From the NCBI RefSeq assembly GCF_029931775.1, contig NC_079312.1, forward strand, positions 13,833,821 to 13,897,820: a DNA stretch of 64,000 nt, in the 5' to 3' direction. The notes beneath the pieces are model-generated. The model made no database searches, was not told the DNA's origin, and saw only the letters and a program-made list of their open reading frames with translations. Made by a program: the position numbers and the translations under genes. This stretch comes from Euleptes europaea. Lineage: Eukaryota > Chordata > Lepidosauria > Squamata > Sphaerodactylidae. Positions 30,224 to 42,106 of the stretch are shown piece after piece (positions within the stretch are counted from its first letter, which is position 1; each line of letters begins with the position of its first letter).

Positions 30224-33200
30224 GTGAGTTTCTGAGATCTTGTGCAACAATGAATGAATGAATGAATGATGAATGAATGAATGCGTGGCTGGCTGGCTGG
30301 CTGGGTGGGAGGGAGGGGATGAAGACTTGTGGATGAACTGAATGAAGGAGAAACGAAGAGAAAGAGCCGGTGGGATGGAGGGAGCCTGTGGGGAGAGAGA
30401 TTGAGGCTTAACGCACTTGTATATATGTTTCATGTAACCAGTCCGAGTCGATTCTCGTTTCTAAAGACCCCCCTTTTTTAAAAAAATAATTTTTATTTTT
30501 TATGGTTAGCGCATTACCTTTGTTACTTTTTGGTTAGCACATTACCTTTGTTACTTTTTGCAGGACAATGATTCAGCTCAAACCCAACCCCTTTCTGACT
30601 ATATATTACTCTTCCTACACACTTGACACTGAGAGACACTGTCCTTCAGTGTGACTCCTCTGAAGATGCCGGCCACAGCTGCTGGCGAAACGTCAGGAAG
30701 GAAAATACCAAGACCACGGTCACACAGCCCGGATAACTTACGAGAACCAATTTTTATTTTTCTTCATTTAATATATCCAAAAAATCAATATAATAATAAT
30801 TATGATAATAAAGAAAAAAACATATATCATTCCAGTTTGACAATCAAATGACTTCCCCCTCTCCCGTCAAAAATTAAATTGTATAATCTTTTGCTAACGG
30901 AACTAATCCCAATATTATTTAAATGTATCTATTCTTATCATATCCAACATTATGAAATCAATACCTAGTATAAAAATTAACACAAAATATAAGTAAGGGA
31001 TTAGATCAGTGAGTATCCTTTAAATGGTCCCGTTAAAAAGTAATTTTCACAGTACATTCTCCAAGCCTCCCCATTCCCCCCAAAATTGTTCATTATCATT
31101 ATCATTCTGATTTATCAAGGCTGTAAGTTTCGTCATCGTCAATTCCAGCATCTTTTTTATCCAGTTAATGACCCCTTTTATTCCTTTAAGTTTGACATCC
31201 AGCCACCCCTCGTAATACAAAACCTGACTGCAGTACGTTCGCTGCTCTTTTCAGCCCCAGATCTTTTCAGATGAATCTGGTGAACCGGGTTAGTTTCCCC
31301 ACTCCTATACATGAAGCCAGCTGGGTGACCTTGGGCTAGTCACAGTTCTCTTAGAGCTCTCTCAGCTCCACCTGCCTCACAGGGTGTCTGTTGTGGGGAG
31401 GGGAAGGGAAGGTGACTGTAAGCTGGTTTGGTTCTCCCTTAAGTGGTAGAGAAAGTCGGCATATGAAAACCAACTCTTCTTCTTCTTCCTATTATTATTA
31501 TTATTTTGCTGACAGGTCACAGCTGATTTATGGCGACCCGATAGGGTTTTCAAGGCATGAGACACTCAGACGTGGTTTGCCATTGCCTGCCACTCGTCAT
31601 AACGCGGGTATTCCTTGGAGGGTTCGAGCCTGCATCTTTGTGGTTAATGTTCTGTGCCCCACATTTCTCTGTTCTCCTTTAAGGATCACGGTTTGGTCTG
31701 AATTTATTTTAGCTGTGTTGGGGAGGGGAGAAATAGAACAAAGATATAAGGAGTGTATTTAGCCCCACTGGATGCAAGATTTAGAGTAGCACAGGACACC
31801 TCTTTCAGACAAAGATGTTTAAAGCAGAATCATTGTGTGAAAATGCCACCTCTATGTATTGCAATATTTAAACATGCAAAACAGTAGTTTTTAAAATTGC
31901 TGCTGACTTGTGTAGTCTGTAGTGTTTTTTTCCTGAATTCTGGGAATGAGGCATGTCCGCTAATATTTGCCTTTCAGAGGCCTCCAATGTCTTTCGAGGA
32001 GGTGGCTGTGTTCTTCACGCCGGAGGAGTGGGCTCTGCTGGATCCGGCCCAAAGAGCCCTCTACTGGGAAGTCATGTATGAAAATTACGAGTCTGCCATT
32101 TCTGTGGGTAAGGGCCTTTTCCCTTTTATCATGAGCGTGGACGGTGAGGGTAGGGAGGAACATACTAGTCTTGATGCATACCTATTCTCTCCAGGATCAG
32201 AGGACCATGCCTAATATATTAGGTGCTGTGGAACACAGGCAGGAGCTTCCTTGTTTGTGAGCTTCCTAGAGGCACCTGCTTGGCCACTGTGTGAACAAAC
32301 TGCTGGACTTGATGGACTTTGGTCTGATCCAGCATGACCTTTCCTATGTTCTTCCAGAGTCCCTCTTTCACTTCAGGACAAATGCTCATCCATCACAGAG
32401 GACAGAATGTGCCTCTTCCTTCCACATGTGTCACAGGCCCTCCAAACAAATGCCTTAAAAAATTCAGAATTAAATGTATCCGAGCAGAGCCCTGCAGGTC
32501 CATTTCTCTTCCCCAGCCCTTCCATTTCGGCAACTCTTGGTTCTCCCACGGAGGCTCAGGAACATTGGGGAGGAGACTGGAAATTGGATAGGAGGGGGTT
32601 CCCTAATTCAGTGTCAGAGCTCCTGTTCTGCATGGGGCGAGTCCCTGGTTGAATCCAAGGGAATGTAAGCGTCAATAAGCATGTGGACAGGAATGAGCCT
32701 GTGGACATTGTGTATTTGGATTTCCAAAAAGCTTTTGACAAAGTCCCCCACCAAAGACTGCTAAGCAAACTTCATAGTCATGGGATAAGAGGACAAGTCC
32801 TCTTATGGATTGAGAGTTGGCTGAAAAATAGGAAGCAGAGAGTAGGAATCAATGGTCAGTTCTCACAATGGAGGAAGTGAGCAGAGGGGTGCCTCAGGGA
32901 TCTGTGTTGGGACCAGAGCTTTTCAACCTGTTCATCAATGACCTGGAGTTGGGGTTAAACAGTGAAGTAGCCAAGTTTGCAGATGTCACCAAATTATTTA
33001 GGGTGGTTAAAACAAAATCGGACTGTGAAGAGCTCCAGAAGGATCTCTACATACTGGAAGAATGGGCATTAAAATGGCAAATGAGATTCAATGTAAGTGT
33101 AAAGTAATGCATATTGGGGCAACAAATCTCAACTTCCCATATACACTGATGGGATCTGTGCTGGCAGCAACAGACCTAGAAAGGGATCTTGGGGTGGTAG

Positions 33201-36200
33201 TGGATCGCTCAATGAAGATGTCAACCCAGTGTGCGGCTGCTGTAAAAAAGGCAAATTCCATGCTGGCCATAATTAGACAAGGAATAGAGAATAAAACTGC
33301 TGATATCATACTGCCCTTGTACAAATCTATGGTGAAACCACACTTGGAATACTGTGTACAGTTCTGGTCACCACACCTAAAAAAGGATATTACAGAGCTT
33401 GAGAAGGTGCAGAAAAGAGCAACCAAAAAATGATTAGGGGACTACAGCAACTGTCCTATGGGGAGTGGTTAAGACGCTTAGGGCTGTTTAGCTTGGAAAG
33501 AAGGCGGCTAAGGGGTAACATGATAGAGGTCTATAAAATTATGCATGGTTTGGAGAGAGTGGATAGGGAGATGTTTTTGTCCCTCTCACATAATACTAGA
33601 ACGCGGGGTCATCTGCTGAAGCTGGAGGGTGAGAGATTCAAAACAGATAAAAGGAAGTATTTTTTCACACAACGCATAGTTAAATTGTGGAACTCCCTGC
33701 CCCAGGATGTGGTGATGGCTGCCAGTTTGGAGGGCTTTAAGGGGGGAGTGGACATATTCATGGAGGAAAGGGGTATTCATGGCTATTAGTTAGAATGGAT
33801 ACTAGTCATGCTGCATACCTATTCTCTTTCTTTCTTGTATCAGAGGAGCATGCCTATTATATTAGGTGCTGTGGAACACAGGCAGGATGGTGCTGCTGCA
33901 TTCGTCTTGTTTGTGGCTTCCTAGAGGCACCTGGTTGGCCACTGTGTGAACAGACTGCTGGACTTGATGGGCCTTGGTCTGATCCAGCAGGGCCTTTCTT
34001 ACGTTCTTATGTAAAAGGGTGTCAGACAGGAAGATCTTTGGGACAGGGCCGGGAAAAGTCCCCTGCCTAAGGCCCTGCAGAACCACCCCCTGGAAACATC
34101 CAAGCAAGATCCAGGAGAGCCAGCATGGTGTAGTGTAGGACAATACCTCGTGTGGCGTGCATGCAGGAAGCATCATTACATACTAGAGAAACCAAGCAGG
34201 ATGCCTTGAAGGGTGGTCCCTAGGCATTAGGAGAGGACTGCTGAGAATAAAATGCTTCTTGTTTTAATTATCGCCAGCTCAGATGGGGTCCCAGTGGGAA
34301 CCAAGCCAGGCCCACATCCACTCTGTTCTGGATACCCTCAGAGCACTCGGTGGGCCCAAGATGGCTGGGAGTTGGAGCCCCCTCACTGTTCTGCAGTTCA
34401 GGGAATATCTTTCTGGTCATTTGGAAGAAATACAAGGGGCTCTTCTGCCTCCTGCAGCTTTAATCCCCTTGACAGGACCACCTCTTACCGTCACATCCCT
34501 GGAAAATAGACAGGATATCCCAGTTTTTCATTCCATGCCTCTGAAAAATCTACTGCCTCACCCGTCCATTTCTATTTCTTCACATTCCTTCTTTCCATTG
34601 TGTCTTTTTACAGCTTCATGCTGATTTCAGAGCAGGTATCTTGTAGGTAGCTTGAGCATTAGAAATAGCTTTCCCCTCACAAAGCCGGTGTGGGCACATT
34701 CTTTGTGCACAAACATCTGTGGAATGACTAAATGCCTTCACAATGCTTTCTGTCCCCCCTACCCCACCCGGAAGGACTTCGGGTTCCTGGGCCATTCCTC
34801 AACTCCGAGCAGCATCCAAGCGAGATGGTCTTCCTCCAGAGCTCTGAGAAATCGGGACGGTGTGCTGGTGTCCTCTTGTCTGGTAAGGACTGGGGGAAGC
34901 GAGGCAACAAAGTTGCCATTTTAGGGTATTTCTTAGAATTTTTTCTGTAGGAACATTCCTGTTCAGTTCTGTCTAATGAAGGACACAATCCGAGTAAAAG
35001 GCATATGGCTGTCATTGCGGGTAGAACTTCCAGAAAAGTAGCCATGTCGGAGCCCAACTAGACATTACAGGTAATGCACAGCTCTTCCAAGAACCAGCAA
35101 CTGCAGGTCTGATTTCTCCCCTGTCCCCATGTGATGAGTTCTCCATATCACAACCTTTGTGCTGTGCAGTGGGTTTATGGCTCAGTGGTTAGAGCCCCTG
35201 CTTTGTATGCAGAAAGCCCCAGTTTCAGCCGTCAATATCTTCAGTGAAGGGATCTCGGGTAGGAGCTTCTGGGAAACATCTTTCTCTGCCACACACCTGG
35301 GAGAACCTCTGCCAGTCAGAGTAGATTTTTAGCTAGATGGACCACCGGTCTGACTCGCTGTAAGACAGATTCCCAAATTCAAATTCTTCCCCCCACACAA
35401 GTATAGTAAATACCCACTGACGTTAGATTATTTGAAGTATATATAAGAAAAAAAATGTCTTTTTCTCTTGATTTGTTCCATAGCTGCAGAAGGATCTTCT
35501 GTTCCCAAAGATTACTTCCACTCTTGCATAGTGAAAGAGGAGTTTGTCCAGGACTCTGAGGAAGCCGAAATACCAGCAGGTACGCTCCCCGCCCCCCCCA
35601 GAGTGCTGCATAGATTCTCCACTGGCTTCCTGTTATAGGAAATTTTTTTCTGCATGATTCTTGGGTCTGACATAGGTCTATTTTAGTTTACAGAATATCT
35701 TTGAGGGGCTGTTTTTAATCTGTTTTTTATCTTTTGTCTATAGAATATCTTGGAGGGGCTGACTTTTAAGACAGAGGCACCAAATGTTCAGTTTAGCTGC
35801 CTGTGCCTCTCCTTAGAAGAACCCCCGAGTTTGGTAAATATTGGGCCAGGGTCTTCAATTTTATAGGCCCCCATTTTTCCCTCTTTTTGGGGGCCCAAAA
35901 AATTGGACCCCCTGATCCAGTCTTTACCAAACTTGGAGGTTCTTCTAAGGCGAGGCACCGGCACTTGTGCTGCAAATTTGATGCCCCTACCTTAAAAAAC
36001 AGCCCACCCATATCCCTGCAAAGATTCCCACCAGTTTCATTCGAGGCATTTTGCCTTGATTGAAGCCTATAGAATCCCCAAAAGCCAAAAAAGGCATTTT
36101 TTTTTTTTACTTTTTCTGGTTTGGGCTTTTTTCAGCGCCAGTCAAATGGTGCTTTTTTCAGTTTGGCATATCCGAATGCACACCCCTAATCTCCGCTGCG

Positions 36201-39200
36201 TCCAGCCAATTTATTATTTAGATGTCATGACATGTAAATAACCGTCTGCAGAGGTTGCAGAGCAGGGCTTTCCTGCTTCCATCTTCTTCTGCATTCCACT
36301 AAGCCCCCAACATCTTGTTCTGGGGATGGGGTTGGGGTCCCTTCAGGGCAAAGTGGGGTCTGAGGGTAAGATAGGGGAACTGGCAGAAATGTCTACCCCC
36401 TCTTTCACAAACAAAAATGCTGTTTTGTTGGAGGAACAGCGTCATTCGATACATGGTGTTTGACAAGGAATGTGCATGGGAAAGTAGTTCTGTTCTTTAG
36501 GCTGCTTTCTCCTGATGCACCTTAGCACTGCAGTGATCGAGTTATTATCTATTTTGGGTTACTGAGTCCTCGATGGGGCATAAATAAATATCACCAAGGC
36601 GTAACTTGACCATTGGCAGAATGACACAAACCATAAAGATGTTAACTCTTTGAACCTCTGTATTAGTAATCTGCAAGTCAGTTTTGAGGTCAATCATTTC
36701 ACTCCCAATGAGTGGTTGTTTGTTTTGGGCTTCTGAAAAAATATACTACCAGAACTGAACAGCACTCAGCGGACACCAATTTATCACAGACAAAAGGAAA
36801 TCAGTATATTGTTACACATGTTCTACTTCTGCGTGGTGAAGTGGATAAGAGCAGTGGTTTGGAGCAGTGGACTCTAATCTGGAGACCCGGATTTGATTCC
36901 CCACTCCTCCACGTGAGCAGCCGAGGCTAATCTGGTGAACTGGGTTGGTTTCCCCACTCCTACACATGACACCAGTTGGGTGACCTTGGGCTAGTCACAC
37001 TCTCTCGGCCCCAAATATCTCACGGGGTGTCTGTTGTGGGGAGGGGAAGGGAAGGAGATTGTAAGCCGGTTTGATTCTCTCTTAAGTGGTAGGGAAAGCC
37101 AGCATATAAAAACCAACTCTCCTCCTCCTCCTCCTGTTAGAGATGAGAATTTGCAGGGACAATGATTCCCCGGGTCATTTTCTTTGTAGGAGAGAGAGTA
37201 CTGGAAACTTAGATTTTTTTTTTTTTGCTATCTGCTTTATTTAAAGATAGATGAGTAGAGCACAGGTGGAGCCAAAGAGAGACTTCTGTAGAGCAATAGA
37301 TCCACAGTGGTGGCCCCGTTTTTGAAATGCCTTCCTCCATGAGGCTCGCCTGGCCCCTGCCTTACTTTCCTTTTTAGGCACCAGGCTAAAAAGTTCCTTT
37401 TTACCCAGGTTTTTAATTAAGGGGTTTTGTCTTTTAAACATGTCAGGGTCTGCTTCTGGACCATGGATCATTTTATCTACATCGTTTTAGGCTGCTTGGT
37501 GTGTATTTTAGTTATATCAAAACCAAACTTGTGCTGAGCCAGTGAGTTATGCAAAGAAAACAGCACTATGGCCAAAAAGCAAACTTATCAAATTGCAACC
37601 TATTCCTGCTAACATACACTATTATATAATATTTTAGAAATGGTTCTTTTCCACATTAGTTTTGAGCAGTCCAGTGAAAATGCTTCCAGTTGTCCAGTCA
37701 TTGATATCTAGTCCACTAAAATCACAAAAAAAGTCCAATCCACTGCGAGAAAAGGATGCTGGCTTCCTTTTTCCTGAACTCTTTCTTTCATCAGCCGCCC
37801 TTGAGAGAATTGGACCCGCTCCTGGAGAAGCTGGACTTGAGCACGAAGCTCTTCAATTTCTTATTCAGCAGTTCTTTTCCCATTACACACGCTGTCATTC
37901 TTAACATCACATCGGAGACGCTGTTTGGCTTACCTTCCGAATCGGAAGACGATCTTTGGCCATGTGTATTTTACACTGTTGTTAAGCCCTGGCTTGTTTT
38001 AATTGTGTTGACCTGTTTTTTATTTTTTAAAAGTCTTTCTTTTGCTATCTTAGTTGTAAGCCACCTCGAGCAGGTCTCTGGTAGGGTTGCCAACTCCTGG
38101 TGGAGCCTGGGGTGTGTGTGTGTGAGGGTTTTGGGAGGGCAGGGATCTCAGCAGGGTATAATGCCATACAGTCTACCCTCCAAAGCAGCCATTTTCTCCC
38201 AGGGCACTGATCTCTGTCTTCTGGAGATCAGTTGTAATTCGGGGAGATCTTCATGCCCCCACCTGGAAGCTGACAACTCTGGAGAGGTGGCATATAAATT
38301 TTCTAAATTAGTAGATGACTCCACATCAAGTCCTCAGAAGGAGATCAGCCAACTCTCAGCAGGGTCTGTCTGGATCTCTCTTTACATTTCTTAAACTACG
38401 CTTTCTTCCCAGACACAGGCACACATCTTCTCCCCCCCATACCTCATCTGCAGCAGAGACTAGAGTCTGTCTCCTCCAAGTCCTGATGTTTGCTTTGCAT
38501 GGAGTCATTTCTTAACATTTCAGGCCCACTGAGAAGATATCTACAGTAGTAAAGAAACCTTACCCTTCTTTTGTCAAGGGCTCAAGTTCCAACTAGGTAC
38601 AGTATTAATCACATATTGATTAAAAATATTTAAAAGAAAATAAAAGAAGAATTGGTTTTTATATGCCGACTTTCTCTCAAGGGAGAATCAAACCAGCTTA
38701 CAATCACCTTCCCTTCCCCTCCCCACTGCCTGTGAGGTAGGTGGGACTGAGAGAGTGTGACTAGCCCAAGGTCATGCATCTGGCTTCGTGTGTAGGAGTG
38801 GGGAAACAAATCCAGGGAAAATAGGGAATATTTGCTCATGTTTTATTGTAATGTTCAGCGATGGCTCATATGACTGAATGAACCATCATCGTTCTAGTGC
38901 TACAGACAGAAGTTTCGTATCACCTGGGATCACTCTGAACACAGAGTGCTTTTCAGGGGAGTTGGTTCACATGCTCCACTTCCAATCAAAGGGGTTCAGG
39001 CACAGATCCCTGAAGCAGGACACGTGCAGGAGTGATACAAATACATTTAGGCAAGTATGTGAAGTTAATCATGTCTGCCTTTTCTTTTTGTCCTAGTTAA
39101 AAAAGTTGTGATTGTAAATGATGCTGAAGCAAGGCCCGGAGGGAATCTTCTTCCAGTATCTGATGCAAGTGATGCTTTTGAGAACAGGTGCGAGTCCAAA

Positions 39201-40034
39201 AAGCAAGCCAAAATATCTGTCACAAGGCAACAAGTAAAACACGCTACTTACAAAACACTTTTGGAGAAATGTGAAGACATTGTTCTGCACCTACCTGGTA
39301 AAACCGATCGATGGAACAGACCAACTGACCCACTTCAGAAAAACTGCACAGGCAAACCACCTCATAAATGTAAAGAATGTGGGAAGTGTTTCAGTAAAAA
39401 CCTTTACCTGAGGCGTCATCAGCAAAGCCATACAGTGAAGAATCTCATGAAATGTGCTGAATGTGGTAAAACTATGTCTAGGAGTGCAGATCTTGTCAAA
39501 CATCAGAGAGCCCATACAGGAGAGAAGCCGTATCTGTGTCCTCAGTGCGGAAGAAGTTTCTCTCAATCATCGAATGTTGTTAGGCACCTGAGAACTCACA
39601 CAGGAGAGAAACCTTACAAATGTACAGAGTGTGGGAAAAGCTTTAGCCAGAATTCTCATTGCCTTTCCCATCAAAGAAGCCACAGTGGAGAGAAACCCTA
39701 TTTGTGTATTATATGCGAGAAGAGATTTAGTGAAAAAGCATCTCTCCACCTTCACCAAAGAATCCACACAGGAGAGAAACCCCACAAGTGCTTAGAATGT
39801 GGGAAGAATTTCCGCCTTCTGTCTACCTTCATTACTCACAGGAGAATCCACACCGGAGAAAAGCCCTACAGGTGTCATGAATGTGGAAAGAACTTTACTC
39901 ATAAATCAGCACTTACCGTGCACCATAGAATCCACACTGGGGAAAAGCCTTATATGTGTCCTGAATGCGGTAAGTGCTTCAGTCAGAGTTCCTATGTATC
40001 TGTTCACAAGAAAATACACGAGAGAAGCACTTAA
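30143..40034 (+). CDS. Gene B: KRAB C2H2 zinc-finger protein, 8 fingers, five coding exons
   Basis: Proposed exons 30143-30223, 31978-32107, 34775-34882, 35490-35579 and 39097-40034; phases agree (1347 nt, about 448 aa, no internal stop). Product: 27-aa leader, KRAB A box ([20 protein letters not shown]), one type 1 and one KRAB-B-like segment, a ~85-aa linker and 8 C2H2 fingers. Expected role as for gene A: nuclear, DNA-binding, KRAB-dependent repression through TRIM28. It is a paralogue of A over promoter, exons 1-4 and introns, but the finger exon differs (fingers [15 protein letters not shown] to [15 protein letters not shown], ending IHERST). The second KRAB-B-like exon present in A seems lost here, where a foldback repeat lies. 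Intron 2 carries a 1.3-kb CR1. Confidence 0.8.
30476..31163 (-). mobile_element. L1-like LINE 3' UTR fragment, split by a Penelope-like copy
   Basis: AT-rich antisense 3' UTR starting with poly(T). Flanked by similar GACCCCC..TTTT sites; the paralogous site in gene A (about 3133-3147) is empty. Non-coding. Confidence 0.5.
30501..30748 (+). mobile_element. Penelope-like copy, single orientation
   Basis: Same family as 3327-3849, plus orientation only: tandem GGTTAGCRCATTACCTTTGT, then CTGAAGA...GCTGGCGAAACGTCAGG, then GAGAACC. Perfect 13-bp target duplication aatttttattttt (30,488-30,500 and 30,749-30,761). Confidence 0.65.
31272..31495 (+). mobile_element. tRNA-derived SINE, 3' part
   Basis: Starts in GAATCTGGTGAACCGGG and ends AACCAACTCTTCTTCTTCTT. 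31,500-31,630 is the antisense tail of the tRNA-5S-BovB type SINE (CACAGCTGATTTATGGCGAC). Confidence 0.7.
31978..32107 (+). CDS. Gene B exon 2: KRAB A box
   Basis: [20 protein letters not shown], then [20 protein letters not shown]. Phase 0/1, donor GTAAGG. 130 nt, as in gene A. Confidence 0.93.
32163..32356 (+). mobile_element. CR1 3' tail
   Basis: TGCATACCTATTCTCTCCAG to TTTCCTATGTTCTT. Confidence 0.75.
32660..34014 (+). mobile_element. CR1 LINE, 3' 1.35 kb
   Basis: RT motifs [60 protein letters not shown] and C-terminus [20 protein letters not shown]; the motif C region reads KFADVTKLF (FADV where FADD is expected). Ends CTTTCTTACGTTCTTATG. Frame breaks show it is dead. Confidence 0.9.
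34775..34882 (+). CDS. Gene B exon 3: type 1 module exon
   Basis: 108 nt, phase 1/1; [20 protein letters not shown] and on to ...VLLSG. Acceptor ccacccggaag, donor GTAAGG. Confidence 0.6.
35490..35579 (+). CDS. Gene B exon 4: KRAB-B-like exon
   Basis: 90 nt, phase 1/1; [20 protein letters not shown] and on to ...AEIPAG. Acceptor catagctgcag, donor GTACGC. Confidence 0.8.
35815..35946. repeat. Foldback repeat (~45-bp arms)
   Basis: AGAAGAACCCCCGAGTTTGG near 35,815 is mirrored by CCAAACTTGGAGGTTCTTCT near 35,946 on the same strand. A half copy stands at the matching place in gene A (about 5990-6050). Confidence 0.7.
35960..36820. other. Intronic stretch, nothing recognised
   Basis: Unique-looking AT-rich intron of gene B, with one line of repeat-like sequence ending GCATATCCGAATGCACACCC. 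No exon with matching phase and splice sites was found. Confidence 0.4.
36826..37135 (+). mobile_element. tRNA-derived SINE
   Basis: Complete: CGTGGTGAAGTGGATAAGAG head to AAAACCAACTCTCCTCCTCC tail. Confidence 0.85.
37240..38082 (+). mobile_element. L2 LINE 3' pieces, interrupted
   Basis: 37,290-37,545 resembles the L2 C-terminus (AAATGCCTTCCTCCATGAGG...) and 37,960-38,082 an L2 3' UTR (TTGTAAGCCACCTCGAGCAG). The 400 bp between them are unassigned. Confidence 0.45.
38083..38283 (+). mobile_element. Foldback MITE, AGGGTTGCCA family
   Basis: TAGGGTTGCCAACTCCTGGT to ACCTGGAAGCTGACAACTCT; inner CTCCCAGGGCACTGATCTCT block. Confidence 0.65.
38635..38815 (-). mobile_element. tRNA-derived SINE, 3' part
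   Basis: AAGAAGAATTGGTTTTTATA to GTGGGGAAACAAATCCAG, antisense, without the head. Confidence 0.8.
39097..40034 (+). CDS. Gene B exon 5: 8 C2H2 fingers
   Basis: Acceptor tctttttgtcctag, phase 1. Linker [20 protein letters not shown] and onward, then eight complete CX2CX12HX3H fingers with mostly HTGEKPY linkers and a short IHERST tail; TAA at 40,032. Confidence 0.95.
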
Positions 40035-40520
40035 GCGGTACTCTGAATATTGGTTCCACTGTGCCAACTCCATGGTTGAGAATCCAAGATGAAAACCCAT
40101 GTGAGTCTACAGAGGGTGGACATGGTTCTGCCATGAAACCATTTTGGGAGTCTGCAAAGCACTTATGAGAATCTTTCCGAATGGATATTTATGGAAAGGG
40201 TATTTGAAAGCAACCTAAATACTCAAAGATGTGAATGGCTGGGATAAGTTCCATTTGTATACATGTTTCATCAGTGATGTCGTTGTCTGTTTTAGGTGGG
40301 ACTTAGTAGGACCAATAGCGAAGGCTTGACTATGAGGTAAGCTAACATTTAGATGCAGGGATTGGCTTGAGTGGGCAATTCAGCATATAAATCTGGATTT
40401 CAGATCATAGTTTTTTGAACCACATCTTTGTAGAACATGAGCACTTTGGCATATCTGCAACCTTAAATGGTTTAATGGTCATTCCGTTTACTCCAGGGAA
40501 CCTTGACAGCTGTAGTACTA
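40035..40520 (+). other. Probable 3' UTR of gene B
   Basis: Unique sequence after the stop codon with no clear AATAAA before 40,520. The end of the transcript cannot be placed. Confidence 0.35.
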
Positions 40521-40537
40521 GAGGAATTAGGATTTCT

Positions 40538-40952
40538 TTTCTTTTTAACTCTTTACTTTAAGTTTATTTTATAATAACAACAACAACAAAATAAAAATAC
40601 AACCACAAGAGATTAAACATTGTACAGTCGAGATATGTTTCAATACTTGGTTCCAATATATGTTCCAATATTATACATCAGTACTTTTTACAGAACTCAT
40701 ACCATTTGTTGTATTCACTTAGCAGAACTTAATAAATGCAAATCATACAATAGTTTCGTGAGTATCGTTTACTTTGTGATGCCCCTTTTTCCACTTGTTC
40801 TAGAAAAGGCAGCCATCTATTTAAAAAGTTTGTAGAGTTAAGATAAGTTATTTGCTACTTTGAGTTGTGAAGATACCGTGTTTTATCTAAAATTAAAAGC
40901 TTCCACTCCTCTTCATACCACTGCCCAGTAGAAGGCATCTTTGCTTTTTTTG
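40538..40952 (-). mobile_element. LINE 3' end, minus strand
   Basis: AT-rich insertion bounded by gaattaggatttct (40,524-40,537) and gaactaggatttct (40,953-40,966), a 14-bp target duplication with one mismatch. Non-coding; family uncertain (L1-like tail). Confidence 0.55.
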
Positions 40953-41263
40953 GAACTAGGATTTCTAACAGAAATTTTTTAGCATCCTTACTCAGTTACA
41001 GTATCTTTGGGGCAATCATAACAGGTAAAACAGGTGTAGAATCTGTATTAAGTTTATAGCACACACCTTTAGTGAATTAGAAATGCAACCCACTGGGTGA
41101 AATGAACATTAAAATGTTAGGCTTTACTCCTTGCCTGTCCTTTACTCCTTGCCTTTACTCCTTGCAGCTTGTGGACTCCTCGTCTGAGGAGGTGTAGGTA
41201 GGCTGACCCCATGACACTTGCTTCAAAATATCTCTAGAATTTTTGGCTCCATTCTTCGCCAAA

Positions 41264-41746
41264 GAACTTAAAAGTTGAGCTGAAAATTATAACCAAATAG
41301 TGATATTATTTATTAAGCAATGTACACTGAATTAAAAAACACTGGGCCTTTAATATTCAGGCTGGCCAATTAAAAGAATATATAAAAATAGTTGCTAATT
41401 TTCAACATAGCTAATAATACAAAATCAATGTAAATGACCAATAAATAAACCAAATGTGTTTCGGCCTATGCGGCTGCCTTCAGTAGTCAATTATACATTC
41501 ACATATTTTATAAACACATCCAGAAATACAAATAAAGGTATGCTGTAAAGTAATAACCTTCTGTATTATGTGGCTCGTTGTCACTTGTTGTAAAATATGG
41601 GATTTTCATTGGCATATACACAGAGGTCTTATAATATATTTCCAATGTCGTATGGATGTGTATATCATCAATCAATGATAAAACTTATTGGCCAATTGTT
41701 ATCATTTATTATAATTTTCAGCTCAACTTTTAAGTTCTTTGTCTAG
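41264..41746. mobile_element. Element with ~35-bp terminal inverted repeats and a hammerhead-like core
   Basis: AAGAACTTAAAAGTTGAGCT at the left end is the inverse of AGCTCAACTTTTAAGTTCTT at the right. Inside, GTGTTTCGGCC...CTTCAG (41,456-41,483) on the minus strand resembles the core seen at 19,924 and 52,396. Likely Penelope-related. Confidence 0.45.
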
Positions 41747-42106
41747 TTTGAGTTCTTCTTCCCTTTTTGTTTGTTCCATTCTTTGCCATAATGTTTAATA
41801 TTTTAGAAGACCTCGTAAACCTGGATTTAGCCGTATTTGTCCAGAATAGCCTTTTTTCATTTAAATTTGAGTTGATCCGTTTTGCTTCAGGTAGCCATTT
41901 GGAGTTAATTATCCATGCAGGGAATTAAGTAAGCTAACATGTTCGCTGCTCAGCCTGACATTCTGTTTACACTTGCTTGAAAAGTACGTCCTGCTGAAAG
42001 CAGCATGACTGATGAGTTAGTTTATGCGCAGAATCAGGCTTCAGTACGCGCAGTACCGAGACTGTAGGAGTTAAGAAAGTTATTGGTTATATCATACCCC
42101 CTAAAA

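Noticed and set aside
37690-37950. Minus-strand coiled-coil fragment that could be a retroelement gag relic
   Set aside because: Short, decayed and without any neighbouring element part; too weak to name.
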